64,000 nucleotides of DNA from Lutjanus erythropterus. Lineage: Eukaryota; Chordata; Actinopteri; Lutjaniformes; Lutjanidae. Of the stretch, positions 49,573-61,186 are shown piece by piece; the first letter of the stretch is position 1, and every line of letters begins with the position of its first letter. Position numbers and translations under genes: made by a program. Location: positions 22,018,326-22,082,325 of the forward strand of contig CM034598.1 of the NCBI GenBank assembly GCA_020091685.1, in the 5' to 3' direction. The notes below the pieces were generated by a model that worked only from the letters and a program-made list of their open reading frames with translations, did no database searches and was not told where the DNA came from.

Positions 49573-51833
49573 TCAGCCAAAGGTGGAGTTGTTCCAGCCC
49601 ACGTTGGCTGCGTTCATGTCTACAAAGGAAATATAAATCCTGAAATAGACATGGAGAGAAATAGGTTAATAAGACTGGACCTTAACGGTGAGCAAGGTAC
49701 ACGGATATCTGAGTCCGTGTGTTTCTGTCACTATGTTTCCTTCACTTACAAAATTATTTGCAGTGAATGTACTGGTTGCTACCTGTTAGGAGAGATGCCC
49801 AGGTGTTTGTTGAGCAGTCCGCACAAAAGTTTAGAGTATTGTTTGTTTTCAGCATCACTGATCTTGCCGATACTGGTGAGGGAGCAGTGTGCGCAGGGGT
49901 CCGTCTTTCCACCAAACAACATCATCTGGCCAGCATTGACATGCACAGCAATGTACTGCAAGACAAAGACGCAAAACTGATGTCAGTCTACACCGGATGG
50001 ATCAGTCATGACTGCTATTGGCCCTATTGAGCCCAAATGTGACTGTGCAGTTTCTGTATTATAAAGGCAGACCCATATTAAATACAGACTGCAGTGAAGG
50101 TTGTAATGAGGACTTTTCAAACAGTTAATTATCATAAGTCCCTTACTGCAGTCCCAATTTTTCACCATAATATACCTGTGAAATTATCTAATTACTTTAG
50201 GATTTTTTTTTCTAGTTATAATCATTAATTTGGCTATTTCATAGCACAATTTCCATAAATAATAGTAATATAACAATTATTTTCATCATTGATTACTTTT
50301 TTGGTTTATAAAATGTCAGATTGTGAAAAATGTTGATCATTGTTTCCCAAAGCCCGAGGTAATGTCCTCAAGTGTCTTGTTTTGCCCACAACCCAAAGAT
50401 ATTAAGGTTACTGTCAAAGGGAACTGAAGACACCAGGATATAGACACACATACAAGAAGCTGAAATTTTACATTATTCCTTGACTTAAAACAATTAATTG
50501 TTTATTGAAATAGCTGGGAATTAATTTAGTAGTTGACAACTATTTGATTAATTCATTAATCACTGCAGCTCAATTCGAAATTCTGGTTAATATGATTCTG
50601 GAGGAGAATACTAAATCCCTTTAATATATTGTAATAGAGCCAGAGAGAGAGAGATAGCGGTTGGACCATATTGGTCTAGCACGGCTAGATCTGTCTTAAT
50701 CAGTTTTGGCATATATGTTACATGTTACAGAACATAATGCAGTTTATTTACTTTTAAAGGCAGGATTTTATGTGTATTTGATCCTTTTTTCTTAATTCAA
50801 GTTGTTCTATTTGTTTTTTTTTATTAATTTATAGTTGTTTATTATTAATTTTCAATTATTAAAAATACTAGTGAATGTTTGCTGTTTCAGTGCCGTGATG
50901 TCATTTTGGATTTTTTAAATATAAAGTCTGAAAATTGGTTGATATATCTATCAGATTGTTTTACTCCCTAATCTCAAAATCGGGGTTTTTGGGGCCACTG
51001 CCCCAAAATCTAGCCATGCTCTATTATATAGTCAGTCAGATTCTAATAAATAATATATTTCATCTTAACATTTCTAGCCTAAAAAGACTCAAATGTAAAG
51101 ATATTTAGCCAAGAAACTATTAGAAACAATCTTCAAAACCTACCACAGTATTAAATGTCAATTGCTTCACAGACACAATACCCTTAGATTTAGCTACGCC
51201 TCACTAAATGGAAACCCATATTTATAAATGTGGCGTGCAGTCCATCATATACAGTACATGAACTGTTTAACGGACATGAAATATTCAGCATGAGTCTGCA
51301 TGATCATTTGCTTTTAACCTGATCAATCATTAACCAGTCAAACTCTAAAGTCACTGCGTCATGTTTGCATAGTTGCACAACAAGCTCTCCTTATTTTATT
51401 TATTTATTTATTTTGGTGAGGGGAGCTTTTCCTTATTCTTTCGAGGGTCTACAGCACAGGGGCTGTCGCAAACTACACAAACTGTAAAGCCCCCAAGGGA
51501 AAATTATGATTTTTCATACTGGACTATACAAACAAAATCTGACATGGCTAAACTTACTCAGACAAGCATGTAATCTTTACTTTAAATGCAATTAAATAGA
51601 AATAAGGCTTCAGGTGCTGGGCGCATTGCACTCAGCAGAGATAGTTACATCTATCATGCTCATCGATATAGTGCAGAATGAACACAGTGGTGATTATAAA
51701 TCCTGCAGGAATGACCATTCCCCTGGCCTACCATTTCAGGTTTGCCCATGGCTTTGGCCAGCTGCTCCGAAGCCTCCGACAGCAGAGCCGGGTCTACGTT
51801 GGCCACATTGGTGTTGACCACGAAAATCGGCAT
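49573..51833 (-). CDS. mif: Macrophage migration inhibitory factor (MIF), complete, three exons
   Basis: Small homotrimeric cytokine with keto-enol tautomerase fold. Exons: 51833-51732, 49955-49783, 49639-49573, with GT/AG borders. Exon 2 is 173 bases and the exon 3 coding part 67 bases, the sizes I know for human MIF, with the same phases (0 and 2). The product is 113 residues: [10 protein letters not shown] start with the catalytic Pro2 (Pro1 after Met removal), AKAMGKP, YIAVHV, CAHC (the CxxC motif), [22 protein letters not shown], and [12 protein letters not shown] end. Compared with human it lacks two residues in the first-exon loop and has Ser where Asn97 (YIN) is expected. No signal peptide, as normal for this leaderless secreted protein. 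It sits head-to-head with ZNF-C. Confidence 0.95.
50275..50580 (-). repeat. 'tagagctgcaac' family remnant, reversed, in mif intron 1
   Basis: Ends ttcattaatcactgcagctc, the reversed family start. The interior carries ttgcccacaacccaaagata and gtagttgacaactatttgat as in the other copies. Confidence 0.65.
50636..50995 (+). repeat. 'gatatatcgg' interspersed element, copy 2, in mif intron 1
   Basis: Parallel to 32465-32825 over ~350 bases: acataatgcag, gcaggattttatg, ttgatc, ttcaagttgttct, tgatgtcattttggatttt, closing with aatctcaaaatcggggtttt. Confidence 0.65.
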
Positions 51834-52240
51834 GATGAAATCTTATCAGTGCTCTCTTTCACTCGTCCACAAGCTGTAGGTGCCTTGACTTCCACTCAGC
51901 CCACTGACGGAAGGAAAGACGACTCCTCTTCCTCTCTTATACAGTGTCCAATCACGTGGCAAAGTAACTACAGCGCCCCCATCCATCCAGGAAGACACTT
52001 TGCTTACACACGCTAAACGAAACACCAACCAAGCAAGTATTTCGTGTTATTATTTCCTTATTTTCTTAGAAAAAAAAAAAACGATAACCACCACTGTAGT
52101 TGATATCACATTAAGTACAAAAGTGATCTTGAGTTTTTGGTTTTTACAGGGTGCGGCTGCTTTGGAGTGTAGTAGGGTAATTACGGTACTGAGCATGCGC
52201 AGTGTTCTCAAGCATCATTAAGCAGTGCTGAAGGAGGCGA
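51834..52240. promoter_or_regulatory. Shared divergent promoter region of mif and ZNF-C
   Basis: The mif start codon (51833, minus) and the ZNF-C start codon (52877, plus) face away from each other. A CCAAT box at 51948-51952 abuts an E-box CACGTG at 51953-51958, ~120 bases upstream of the mif ATG. The E-box contains the ACGTG core of a hypoxia response element. A near-consensus NRF1 site, GCATGCGCA, is at 52193-52201, on the ZNF-C side. Transcription starts are not determined. Confidence 0.5.
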
Positions 52241-52876
52241 GAAGGAAAACAGAGAGGGCAGAAGTTGGATGGCGCTTTCCTTTGTCGCCGTGTCTCAGTG
52301 CCTATGAACACCGAGCGAGCTCATCCGCCATCCGTGAAATCATACCGACTACAGCCGTTTCGCGTCTGCGTTATTCCCCCGGATTTCGCCTAACAAACGG
52401 TGCGTATACAAAGCTAAATTAGCCAGGCTGCTGCTAGCACGACCACTTTCCAGCGTTACGGAGGGGCTGCTGCTCCTCTTCTACTTCAATATCATTTCAT
52501 GTCGATCAGTATTGTAAGTTGTTACAACAGGATAATCTGATACAAGGTGTGTATTTGGGAGTAAACTGCATTGTGGCTGTTGTACCTCCTCAATAAACTG
52601 GGAGTATAGTGTTTAATTAAACGATAACAGAAGTGGAATAATCATAACGTTAATGTCTGGATCCACTATAAGGATTTTGTAGCGTCTAGCTTGTAGCGAC
52701 AAATAAAGTAAATTTTTGTGACTGACATTAGTGATATGGAGAGGATATATAAGGTCGATATAGACAGTGTATAGCTGGCGATATCAGTGGTAAAGCAGTG
52801 TTATATGTCACTCATGATCATGACATGTTGCCTTGGTAACATAAAACTGTTAATGAACCATCATCAGGTCGCCAAG

Positions 52877-55800
52877 ATGATGGAGGAGTCGGTGTCCACG
52901 TTTGAGACGCATCTGACGGCCGTTATGGACAGCCTGATCCGAGCCTCGGTCTGCGAGATCACCAAACTCTTCCAGGAGACGGTGAACGACTACCTGGTGG
53001 AGCTGTCCCTCAACAGGAGGGAGAACGAGGCTCTCAAACTGCGGCTGAGGCTCACGGAGAACAAGCTGAGGACCGAGCGCAAGTACGGAATGGGCTGGGC
53101 GGCTAACCGCCGCAACGCCGGGCTGGCGGCGGCCGCGGAGGAGGCAGCACCGGGGGGGCGGCAGAAACGAAAAGTTGACATGGCCCGTGAGTATTTCTTA
53201 TCAGTTGAGGATCCCAAGTAGGATTCTTACATCACCTTTAGTTTATATCATGTATAAAGCTGCCTGTACCATTAAATGGCACCTTGCTAAAACATCTTAT
53301 TTCAACCATACGGACGCGGTTTGTAGTGGAGTGAAAAGTTAAAAGTTAAATCAGTTAGTAACCATCGAGAAACTTCTCAAACACCGTCACACACACGCGA
53401 TAGACAGATATTTAACACTGCTATGACTCTGTATTTAATTCGGCATGTATCTGATTCACCAACCAGCACATATTTTAGTGAGAAATCCAAATTTCTTTAA
53501 ACCTCTCCCACTAAAAAAAGCGCAGGTTTGGTTAGCTGAGGCTGATGAGGGTGTTGAGGTGACAAAACCTACAAAGTTTCTACACAAAACCAGTTTATCT
53601 TTATAGATTATATTGATGCCGAATTGACAAGAAGACTATTGACATATCTTGACATTTACACTGACATTTCTAGAGTTATATGTTTTGCAGACATGTAAGG
53701 ACTGTTAAAGTATCATATTTCTTAAAGGGAGTAATGTTATGAGTCAGTGTTTGATTCAGCATGTAAATGATCCACCAACCAGCATGTATTTTAGTGAGAA
53801 GCATTCATTTTTGAAACCTCTCATTACCTTGATAATGTCCCAGTAAATTTCACAGCTTTGGTTAGCTGTGGCCGGTGAGGGTGTTGAGGTGATAAAACCT
53901 CAAATGTAAAGTTTCTTCAGAAATGTAGGTCATCTTTATTGACAAATGACATCTCCTATGTTGTGTTTCTAGAGTTATGAGTTTTTGAGGACAGGTTATG
54001 AATTGTTCAAATTGCATTTTTATAAGTGAGATTGGCATAATATTTTCCTTGGAGAGTGCAAGGAGCTTAACTTCAATTCAGGCTGTTAATACGTATATTT
54101 GGTAACACTTTGTCACCTCCACAGACACACTGCATAACTGCTAAAGTATGATAAGGTTGTCTGACATTGACTGCTGTAAGTTTTTGGTTTTAAATGCTAC
54201 TTCAATACACTTTAAACAACAAATATGACAAGGACCACAACAGAAAATTGTATATGACCAGTTAATATTCAGCCATTCATATGAAGGCAAATAATGAATA
54301 AAGTGGCAACATTTTCATACATTGACCGTACACATCCAGCCATGTAGTAGGCTTTGACCTAGTCTTGTTTAATGTGAGAATCAGGGTTCTTGCTATGCAG
54401 TCAGGGCTTATGTGAAGACGCACTTGTTTTGTTGGAAACCATCTGGCAAGAGCTGATCTCTCCCTCCCTCCTTCCTCTCTCCCTCCTCCCTTCCTCCTCC
54501 GCCTCCTCTTCATGTTCTCTCCCTCTGTCCTTCACCTCCCCCTCTCCTCTCTCTCTCTCTCTCCGCTGCATTCTGTCCCTCCCACTCCTCTCTGTGCTTT
54601 TGCACACACTCGCTCCCTCCCTCCCTCCTCTTCCTGCCGTGCTCCTCTCCCTCCCCCACCTCCTTCTCGTCTCTCTCCAACAACTCTACCTCCTCCCCTT
54701 CCCGCTCCTCTCTCCTTCACGCCCTCGCCTCCTTCCTCTACTCCCTGCCCCCATCTCCTCCTCCTCCTTGCTCTCTTCTCTCCTTCATCACGTTGCACAC
54801 ACACTCCTTCCCTCCCCCGCCTCCTCCACTCCACTCCTCTACCGCTCCTCTCCACCACCACCACCACCACCACCATAATTACACACTTCCTCTCCACTTC
54901 CACTTCTCCTCTGTCTCTCCCTCTCCTCTTTTTTACATTTTCATCCTCTTCTTTCTCCTTCAAACATGTCCTCCCTCTCCTCCTCCCCCTCCTCCTCGTC
55001 CTCCTTCTCTCCCTGGCGGCCCCCACCAACTCCACTTCACCCGCTCTTCTCCTCCCTTTCACATGTTTTTCTCTCCTTCCCGCTCTCTTGCCTGTCCTTC
55101 TACGCCCCCTCTCTCCTCACTCGTTCATCATGCTCACTCCTCCTCCCTATTCTCCCTCTGCTCCACTCCCACCCCCCCTCCTCCTCATCTCCCACCTCTC
55201 CACCCTCTTCTCTCCTTCATCTCTCTCTCTCTCTCCTGACCTCCCAATCATCTCCTCCCACTTATCTCTCTCCCCCCTCATATTTCATTCTTCCTGACTC
55301 CCCATGCCCTCCCTCTCTCCTGCCCCCCCTCACTACTTTCTCCTCCTTCCCTCCCACCCTTCCCTCGTCTTCCTCTCTTCTCCACAGGAGGCAAGTCAAA
55401 GAAGGGCCCCGCAGCAGCCTGTGGCAAAGGCTGGCCTGGAGGTGTGTGGGAGGAAGGCGGAGGTGGTGGTGGTGTTGCGGGAGGAGGAGGAGGAGGAGGA
55501 GGAAGTGGAGGAGCAGGAGGAAGAGGGGGGAAGGAGGCCAGGGAGATGTACCTCATCCAGTTCCCCGGGGATGAAGAGGATGAGGGAGGGATGGCGGAGG
55601 ATGAGGAAGGGGAGGGCAGCCTCAGCGCTGAGGGGGAGGAGACGGCCAACATCAAAGAGGAGGTGAGGGAGACGGGCTTTCTCAGAGGAGGAGGAGTAGG
55701 AGGAGAAAGTGGCACAGCATCTCTGCACTGCTCAGCGGCTTCGTATAGAATGAAAAAAGAAACGCTAAGAGAAAAAGAGAGCGCTAATACAGAGAGATGG

Positions 55801-58800
55801 AAAGAGTTTTGCTTGTGTTCAGCCATCAAATCGCTGCAGAGATGTAGTGGATAAAGGGAAGGCTATTGATTTGATATTTAGCTTCCAGAGGAGCCCGTCA
55901 AGTGGGACTCTCCACATCTCAAGTGCAGCAAGCTTTTAGGTAGAAATACTAGTGGTAGAGGTGAAAAGCTGTTTGCTATTCTACCACATGACCAAGTGGC
56001 AGGGCACAGAATCACTCATCACTTCTCTTCTGTATTTGAATATTCAAATCATGCAGGATGTGTTATTAGAGTCCCAAGTTAAAGGTGCATCATCATATAA
56101 CATCATATAGCTTTATTTTGACTTTTGACTTGAAAATGTGTGACTTGACAATCCAAATGTTATCGAAATTGCAGTATGGCCAAGTGGAATATTTACATTG
56201 CAGAGGCTGCAGTTTTTTGATAAAGAAAAAATATGCGGCAAAACAGCATTATAATGAAGCGCTGTAGTGCTGCAGAGATGCCCTGGCCTATAAATCTTTG
56301 TCTCCAGATGTAAGAAAATAGATTTGTTTGGGTACAGACCCCAATGTCTGTCATATTTTTAACAGTTTGTTTTTTTAGAGGAATTGAAAAATGTGATGTA
56401 AAATTATCATTCCAGTTAATCGCGGATGCTGTCAAAATCATAACATCTGTCAAAGTAATCGCAATATGATGTTCTGACCATATCCTACAGCCCTAGGTTA
56501 TTATATATGATTATGATAAGTGCTGCATGTAAGTTAACAAGACATTTTGGTTCTCACTGCAGTTTGCTCAAACAGAGGGCTATCAACCCGCCTCTCTCCG
56601 ACTAATCAAGGAGGCTTTGAAGATGGACCCACCCAACAAGAACCTCCACTCAGGCTCCAGAGCCCAAAGTGAAGGTAATGAGCTCCAGTCACCCAGTCAC
56701 ATGCCCCTTTCACACATGCACTGCAACTCTGCACTTATCCAGAGGAGGAGCCGTAGGCGTGATCGCAAATGTCCGCATCAGTTGCCATGGACGGAGCCCT
56801 GCCAGCTCCCTAGTCCAAAGTCTGAGCGAGCCTCATGTGTGAATAGAGCAGGACATTGTCCTGAGCGAGCGAGTGGGTGTGTTGATGATGTTGCACAGTG
56901 TAGGTGCTTTGTTTCTTCTCTGCTTGCTTGTATATCCCTTTCCACTATTTCATTGATTGTTTCATTTTCATACAGACTATGTGCCTATCAATATCAGCCT
57001 ATACAAGTCTAATTTTTGAACTTAAGTTATGATGCTTTTCTTCCTCATCTGTAATGTGAAAACATCAGGTCATGGACAGAGATAGTAAAAGTATATATCC
57101 TGCAGATCCCAGCACAGCATGAAATGTCTCTCCCTCCAGGCGGGCAGACTGGTGTCACAGTACCCTCCATGCGTATCACCCTCCTCTGCTTCCCTCACAG
57201 TTAGTTAATTTTGAAACTCAGTTTTACTGATATCACCGCAAAACAGTCATCATTACGGATGAGTCATCATAGTAATTCCAACACGGGAGAACACATGTAA
57301 CGCAGACAATCTCCTAATGCGTGCTACATGTGTGAAAGGGCAAATTCAGACAATTTCCTGACCTGATGCATTGGTGAGGAAATCATCCCACCAGTTGATA
57401 AACTTGTGACAGCACTGGTGTTACTGATTACACTGGACAGTTTTCAAGAAACGGTAGTCGTTTGTGAGCCTGAATATCTGTACCATTAGAGCGTTTTTGT
57501 TGATCTTAACATTACCACTTTAAATTTCCGCCTCCTTTGAACAAAACAGATGCGTAGAAAGTTGGTTCATTATTAAGTTTTGAGTTGTCTATCAAACATC
57601 CTCCACACTGACCCCAACAACTGTAGCTGATGTCCACAGACGAGATGAAAATAATGTTAACTAGAGCTGCAATGAATAATTTTAAATTACTTGGTTGATA
57701 ATCGATTAATAAATTTGAGTAATTGTTTAAAAAAAAATCTCAGATTTCAACTTCTTAAATGTGAATATTTTTTGGTTTCTTTACTACTCTGTGACAGTAA
57801 ACTGAATGTCTTTTAGTTGTGAGTAAATAAAGTTATTTTAGGACACAAATTAGCATCAGCTAACTTCTTCATGATAATGTACTGAACAACAGAATACTCA
57901 CTTTGATGCCCACACCCCACGACTGTTTGGCAATGCTAAAGCTCTGTATAATTGCCTTTCCAGTGTATTTCAGTCTGTACAACCATATCCAGTTGTCAAG
58001 CAACCTAATGTCAGACTGATTACTCAGTTTTTAAGGTCGCCTACGTTTGTGTTCTGACTCCTGTAACTCTGCTGAGACTCTGCTGCTGCTGTACAGAGCA
58101 GACATTTTAGTTTATAACTGTAGCATCCATCTTCCAACCAAGTATTCATAACACACTTAGACAGTGTGTAATGTCATTATGTATGCCTGAACACAAAAGA
58201 CAAGTGAAAGACATTGGAAGTCATAACTAACACCAACTCTCACTCTCACCTCCTCCCCCTGTCTCTACTTAGGGGACCTGTCAGATCATCCCCCGACTCT
58301 TCATCCAGGAGACAGAGAGGAGGAGGACTGGGAGGTGGGCTCAGCAGAGCCATCAGAGGGGGGCATGACCATGGACGAGCTCAGGGGTCTGGAGTCCGCA
58401 CTGAGGGCTGAGAGAGGCCGCGAACAGGCTGCCCTGACAACTTCCCAGCCTGTGAGCCCCGACTCAGAGGTGGTGCGAAGCGGCAAGATCAGCCTGGTGC
58501 CCAAGTACATCGGTCTTGATGGAATGGAGCAGGATGGAGAGCTGGAGCCCCCCACCCTCCAGAGGGAGGAGCACATCGGACAGGGCAGGTCGAAGGAAGC
58601 TGCGAGGGCCGGAGTGGACATGAGGTTAGGCTGGTCGAAGAAGTTGAGGGAGGGCGACTCAACTGGAAAGGATGCGGTGGAGCTGGGAGAGTCGGAGCAC
58701 CTGCCCCACCTGTCTGCTCCAGGCAGTGTTGGGGAGAGTGGAGGCGAAGAGGAGGGTGGAGGGGACCTACTCCACTTCTGCCCACAGTGTGGAGGAGGCT

Positions 58801-59291
58801 TCACATCAGAGGCAGAGCTGGAGGAACACCCTTGTCCACTAGGTGGCTCTCAGTTACAGAGCAGCGGAGCAGAGGACAGTCTTTTCCCTTGTGCGCACTG
58901 TGGCAACACGTTCAGCCACGCCTGGGCACTAAAGAACCACGAGTGTGCCTGTGCCGCCGAGCGGCCACACTGCTGCGAGATCTGTGGGAAGCGCTTCACA
59001 CACTCGCGGTCACTGGAGCGACATCATTTGGTACACACGGGCGAGCGGCCGCACCGGTGCCCTCAGTGTGGACGCACCTTCAGTCGACTGGGCAATTTGG
59101 AACGGCACCAGAGGATTCACACAGGCGAACGTCCGTACGGGTGCGAAGCGTGCGGCAAACGGTTCAGTCGTGTGGAGTACTTAAAGAGACACCAGCTCAT
59201 ACACAACAGTGAAAAGGCAACACTTCAGTGCTCCAACTGTGGAAGTGGCTTCAGTGACGTGGAGCAGCTAAAGAACCACCAGTGTTTTTAA
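52877..59291 (+). CDS. ZNF-C: C2H2/C2HC zinc-finger protein with Gly-rich linker, four coding exons
   Basis: Predicted nuclear regulator of 571 residues. Exons: 52877-53186, 55388-55662, 56563-56674, 58273-59291, with GT/AG borders and phases 1, 0, 1 as in ZNF-A and ZNF-B. The ATG chosen starts [13 protein letters not shown] in the context gccaagATGATGG. The N-terminal helical module (~1-65: [20 protein letters not shown], then [16 protein letters not shown]) matches the other two genes. Exon 2 encodes a Gly-rich run (~residues 127-151), [15 protein letters not shown], an acidic stretch and NIKEE, a SUMO-type site at the exon end. The last exon has six finger units from residue ~402: two C2HC-like (CPQC..HPC, CAHC..HEC), three canonical ([39 protein letters not shown]) joined by HTGERP linkers, and a terminal C2HC (CSNC..HQC). 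Opposite strand to A and B. Confidence 0.88.
53419..54045. repeat. Tandem duplication of ~316 bp in ZNF-C intron 1
   Basis: Copy A (53419-53735) and copy B (53736-54045) share in order gcatgta, caccaaccagca, tattttagtgagaa, aaacctctc, ttggttagctg, gagggtgttgaggtga, aaaacct and tctagagttat. The copies have diverged by substitutions and small indels. No coding frame crosses them. Confidence 0.75.
54450..55387 (+). repeat. ~0.94 kb polypyrimidine (CT-rich) tract ending at the ZNF-C exon 2 acceptor
   Basis: Almost continuous C/T (ctccctcc, tcctcctcc, ctctctct) with short purine interruptions such as caccaccaccacc near 54854. It terminates directly in the acceptor ctcttctccacag at 55387. The long Ser/Pro/Leu frames on both strands are compositional artefacts. 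Confidence 0.9.
57662..57850 (+). repeat. 'tagagctgcaac' family remnant in ZNF-C intron 3
   Basis: Starts tagagctgcaatgaataatt, continues ggttgataatcgattaataa, tctcagatttcaacttctta and gacagtaaactgaatg. It is one of the better-preserved copies. The rest of intron 3 (56675-58272) holds nothing recognisable. Confidence 0.7.
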
Positions 59292-59717
59292 GCCTCTCCT
59301 TCAAATCTCTGATAGAACTGGACAGAAAAAAGCAGGTTTTTGTTGAATGTGGTAGAATTTAGGTGATGAATGTGACTGCTAGATGCTTATTTTATTCTCA
59401 GTGACATGGAGTTGCCTTTCTTACTCACAAGAAAATAAGTAAATAAAGAAGGCAAATATCCAAAGGTGACAGGAAGTCTGGTGTACATGGCGTTTCTCGA
59501 CAGGGGAAAGAAAATCAATCTCAGACGTTCAGCCATTTTAATTTGACGTATTCTCATTTGTATGTACAAAGGCTCTACTTATTTATGATCAATGAACTGT
59601 ACATTTTTGTCTTTTTATCAATAATTCAAAGTTAAAGTTGATGCCCTTGTTTGTTTCTGACAATATAATTGACAGCTTGGTATTTTGTATGTTTGTGTTT
59701 TGGTCATATCATGAAGA

Positions 59718-59723
59718 AATAAA
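59718..59723 (+). promoter_or_regulatory. Candidate poly(A) signal for ZNF-C
   Basis: AATAAA about 430 bases after the ZNF-C stop codon, in AT-rich sequence. Confidence 0.5.
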
Positions 59724-60667
59724 TATTTCAATTCATCACAAGAATCTTCAACTATTTCAGTCTTGTTTTATCGGGATATCATCAGGTTATTGATCAGTGT
59801 TACAATATTTAGGTTAAGTTTAGTTTGATATTCCTTATTTTGCTCCTTTCATTGTGTATTTTCCAATGCCAATTTTACAAAAACAGATAGACAGTACACT
59901 CAAACAAAGTACTAGGCTCCACATACTATGACTGAAAAAACAAATAACTGTTCTTAAATTGAATATTTGCACAACATTTTAAGTCACTGTCTGGAGAACA
60001 CCACAGTTTCAAGCCCAAACACTAAAATAAAAATCTGCCTTAATGCAGTATGTGCAGATGGAGTTTTCAAATTAAATTTCCATCTATGATCCTCAACATC
60101 TGATATTAATATAAACAACTTATGTAGATTTTCAGGTACTAGTCTATTTATGGCTTATACATGACCAATAACATTTTTAAATCAACTAAATCTTTCAATT
60201 TCAATGCGTGATTTGATTGTATTCTCTTAATCATTCTTTCCTGTGTTACTTACCAAGGTTTAGTATTTGATGAAGAAGGAGGTCAAACAAACTTCAGCTG
60301 ACTCACATGGACTGCAGGCCTGCCCACTGCTCTCAAGAGCGAAATACTCATCACAAGAAAAGACTGAAAGATTGATCCAAAAGATCCACTGGAGCATACG
60401 GACTGAGGCAACACATTCTTTTACTATTAAGAGAATAACATTTCTGATCAAGTGGTTGAAATGTTGGATTGGTCTTCCACTCTTCTCCTGTGACAACAGG
60501 TGTAGTATTTGACATGAATGTGTTGCCTCACACCGCTGCGTATTCAAAATATGGAAGAATGAGTGAATAATGCAGAATAAGAAGTGCAGCAAAATCAAAA
60601 GAATGTACAATAAGAATCAAAATCCTTTGCTTTGTTTAAAACTCCAGTACTTTTATGCACTTTCCTT

Positions 60668-60907
60668 TTATTTATTCTTCAAACATAATTTATTGTCATC
60701 AACCCACTTCTTAATTTTGACCATTTCACACACTGTACTATCTCTGACTGTCCTTAAATCACACCCAGAACAAAAAATATATGTATCGTCTGCAAACAGA
60801 AGATACTGTAATATCTTGGACACCTTCACAGATCTCATTAATATATAGAATAAAGAGTTTGGGGCACAAAACTGACACCTGTAGGGGTTCACTGCATTCA
60901 GAACCAT
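60668..60907 (-). pseudogene. Non-LTR retrotransposon reverse-transcriptase fragment
   Basis: The minus strand reads YLLFADDTYIFCSG followed by KIKKWVDDNKLCLKN, the FADD catalytic box and following helix of a LINE reverse transcriptase (jockey/L2/CR1-like group). The preceding motif (KLFILYINEI) lies in another frame, so a frameshift separates them, and the copy is a short dead fragment. Confidence 0.75.
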
Positions 60908-61186
60908 TCACAAATTATTAACATATTATTTAAATAATAGACAATTTATGCAGTTTGCTGATAGTGAATCTGGGTTTATTGACATTCAGATGACATTTAC
61001 AAAGAGGAAAAATATACATTTTGCAAAATCATATTCATCAGAAATATTTCCAAGAGAACATTTTGATTAAACATTCAGTAATCAAATAGTGAGGGAGGCT
61101 CTTCAAAGCTTTCAGTTTGACCAGAAACGAGGAGGGCTGTACAGCGCATGACTACTGCACACCCATAAGAACCCTGGGCCTGGTTA

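Noticed and set aside
54390-55574. Long Ser/Pro/Leu-rich and Arg/Glu-rich open frames on both strands
   Set aside because: They are by-products of the CT-rich tract, which has few stops in any frame. They lack domains and lie in the ZNF-C intron.
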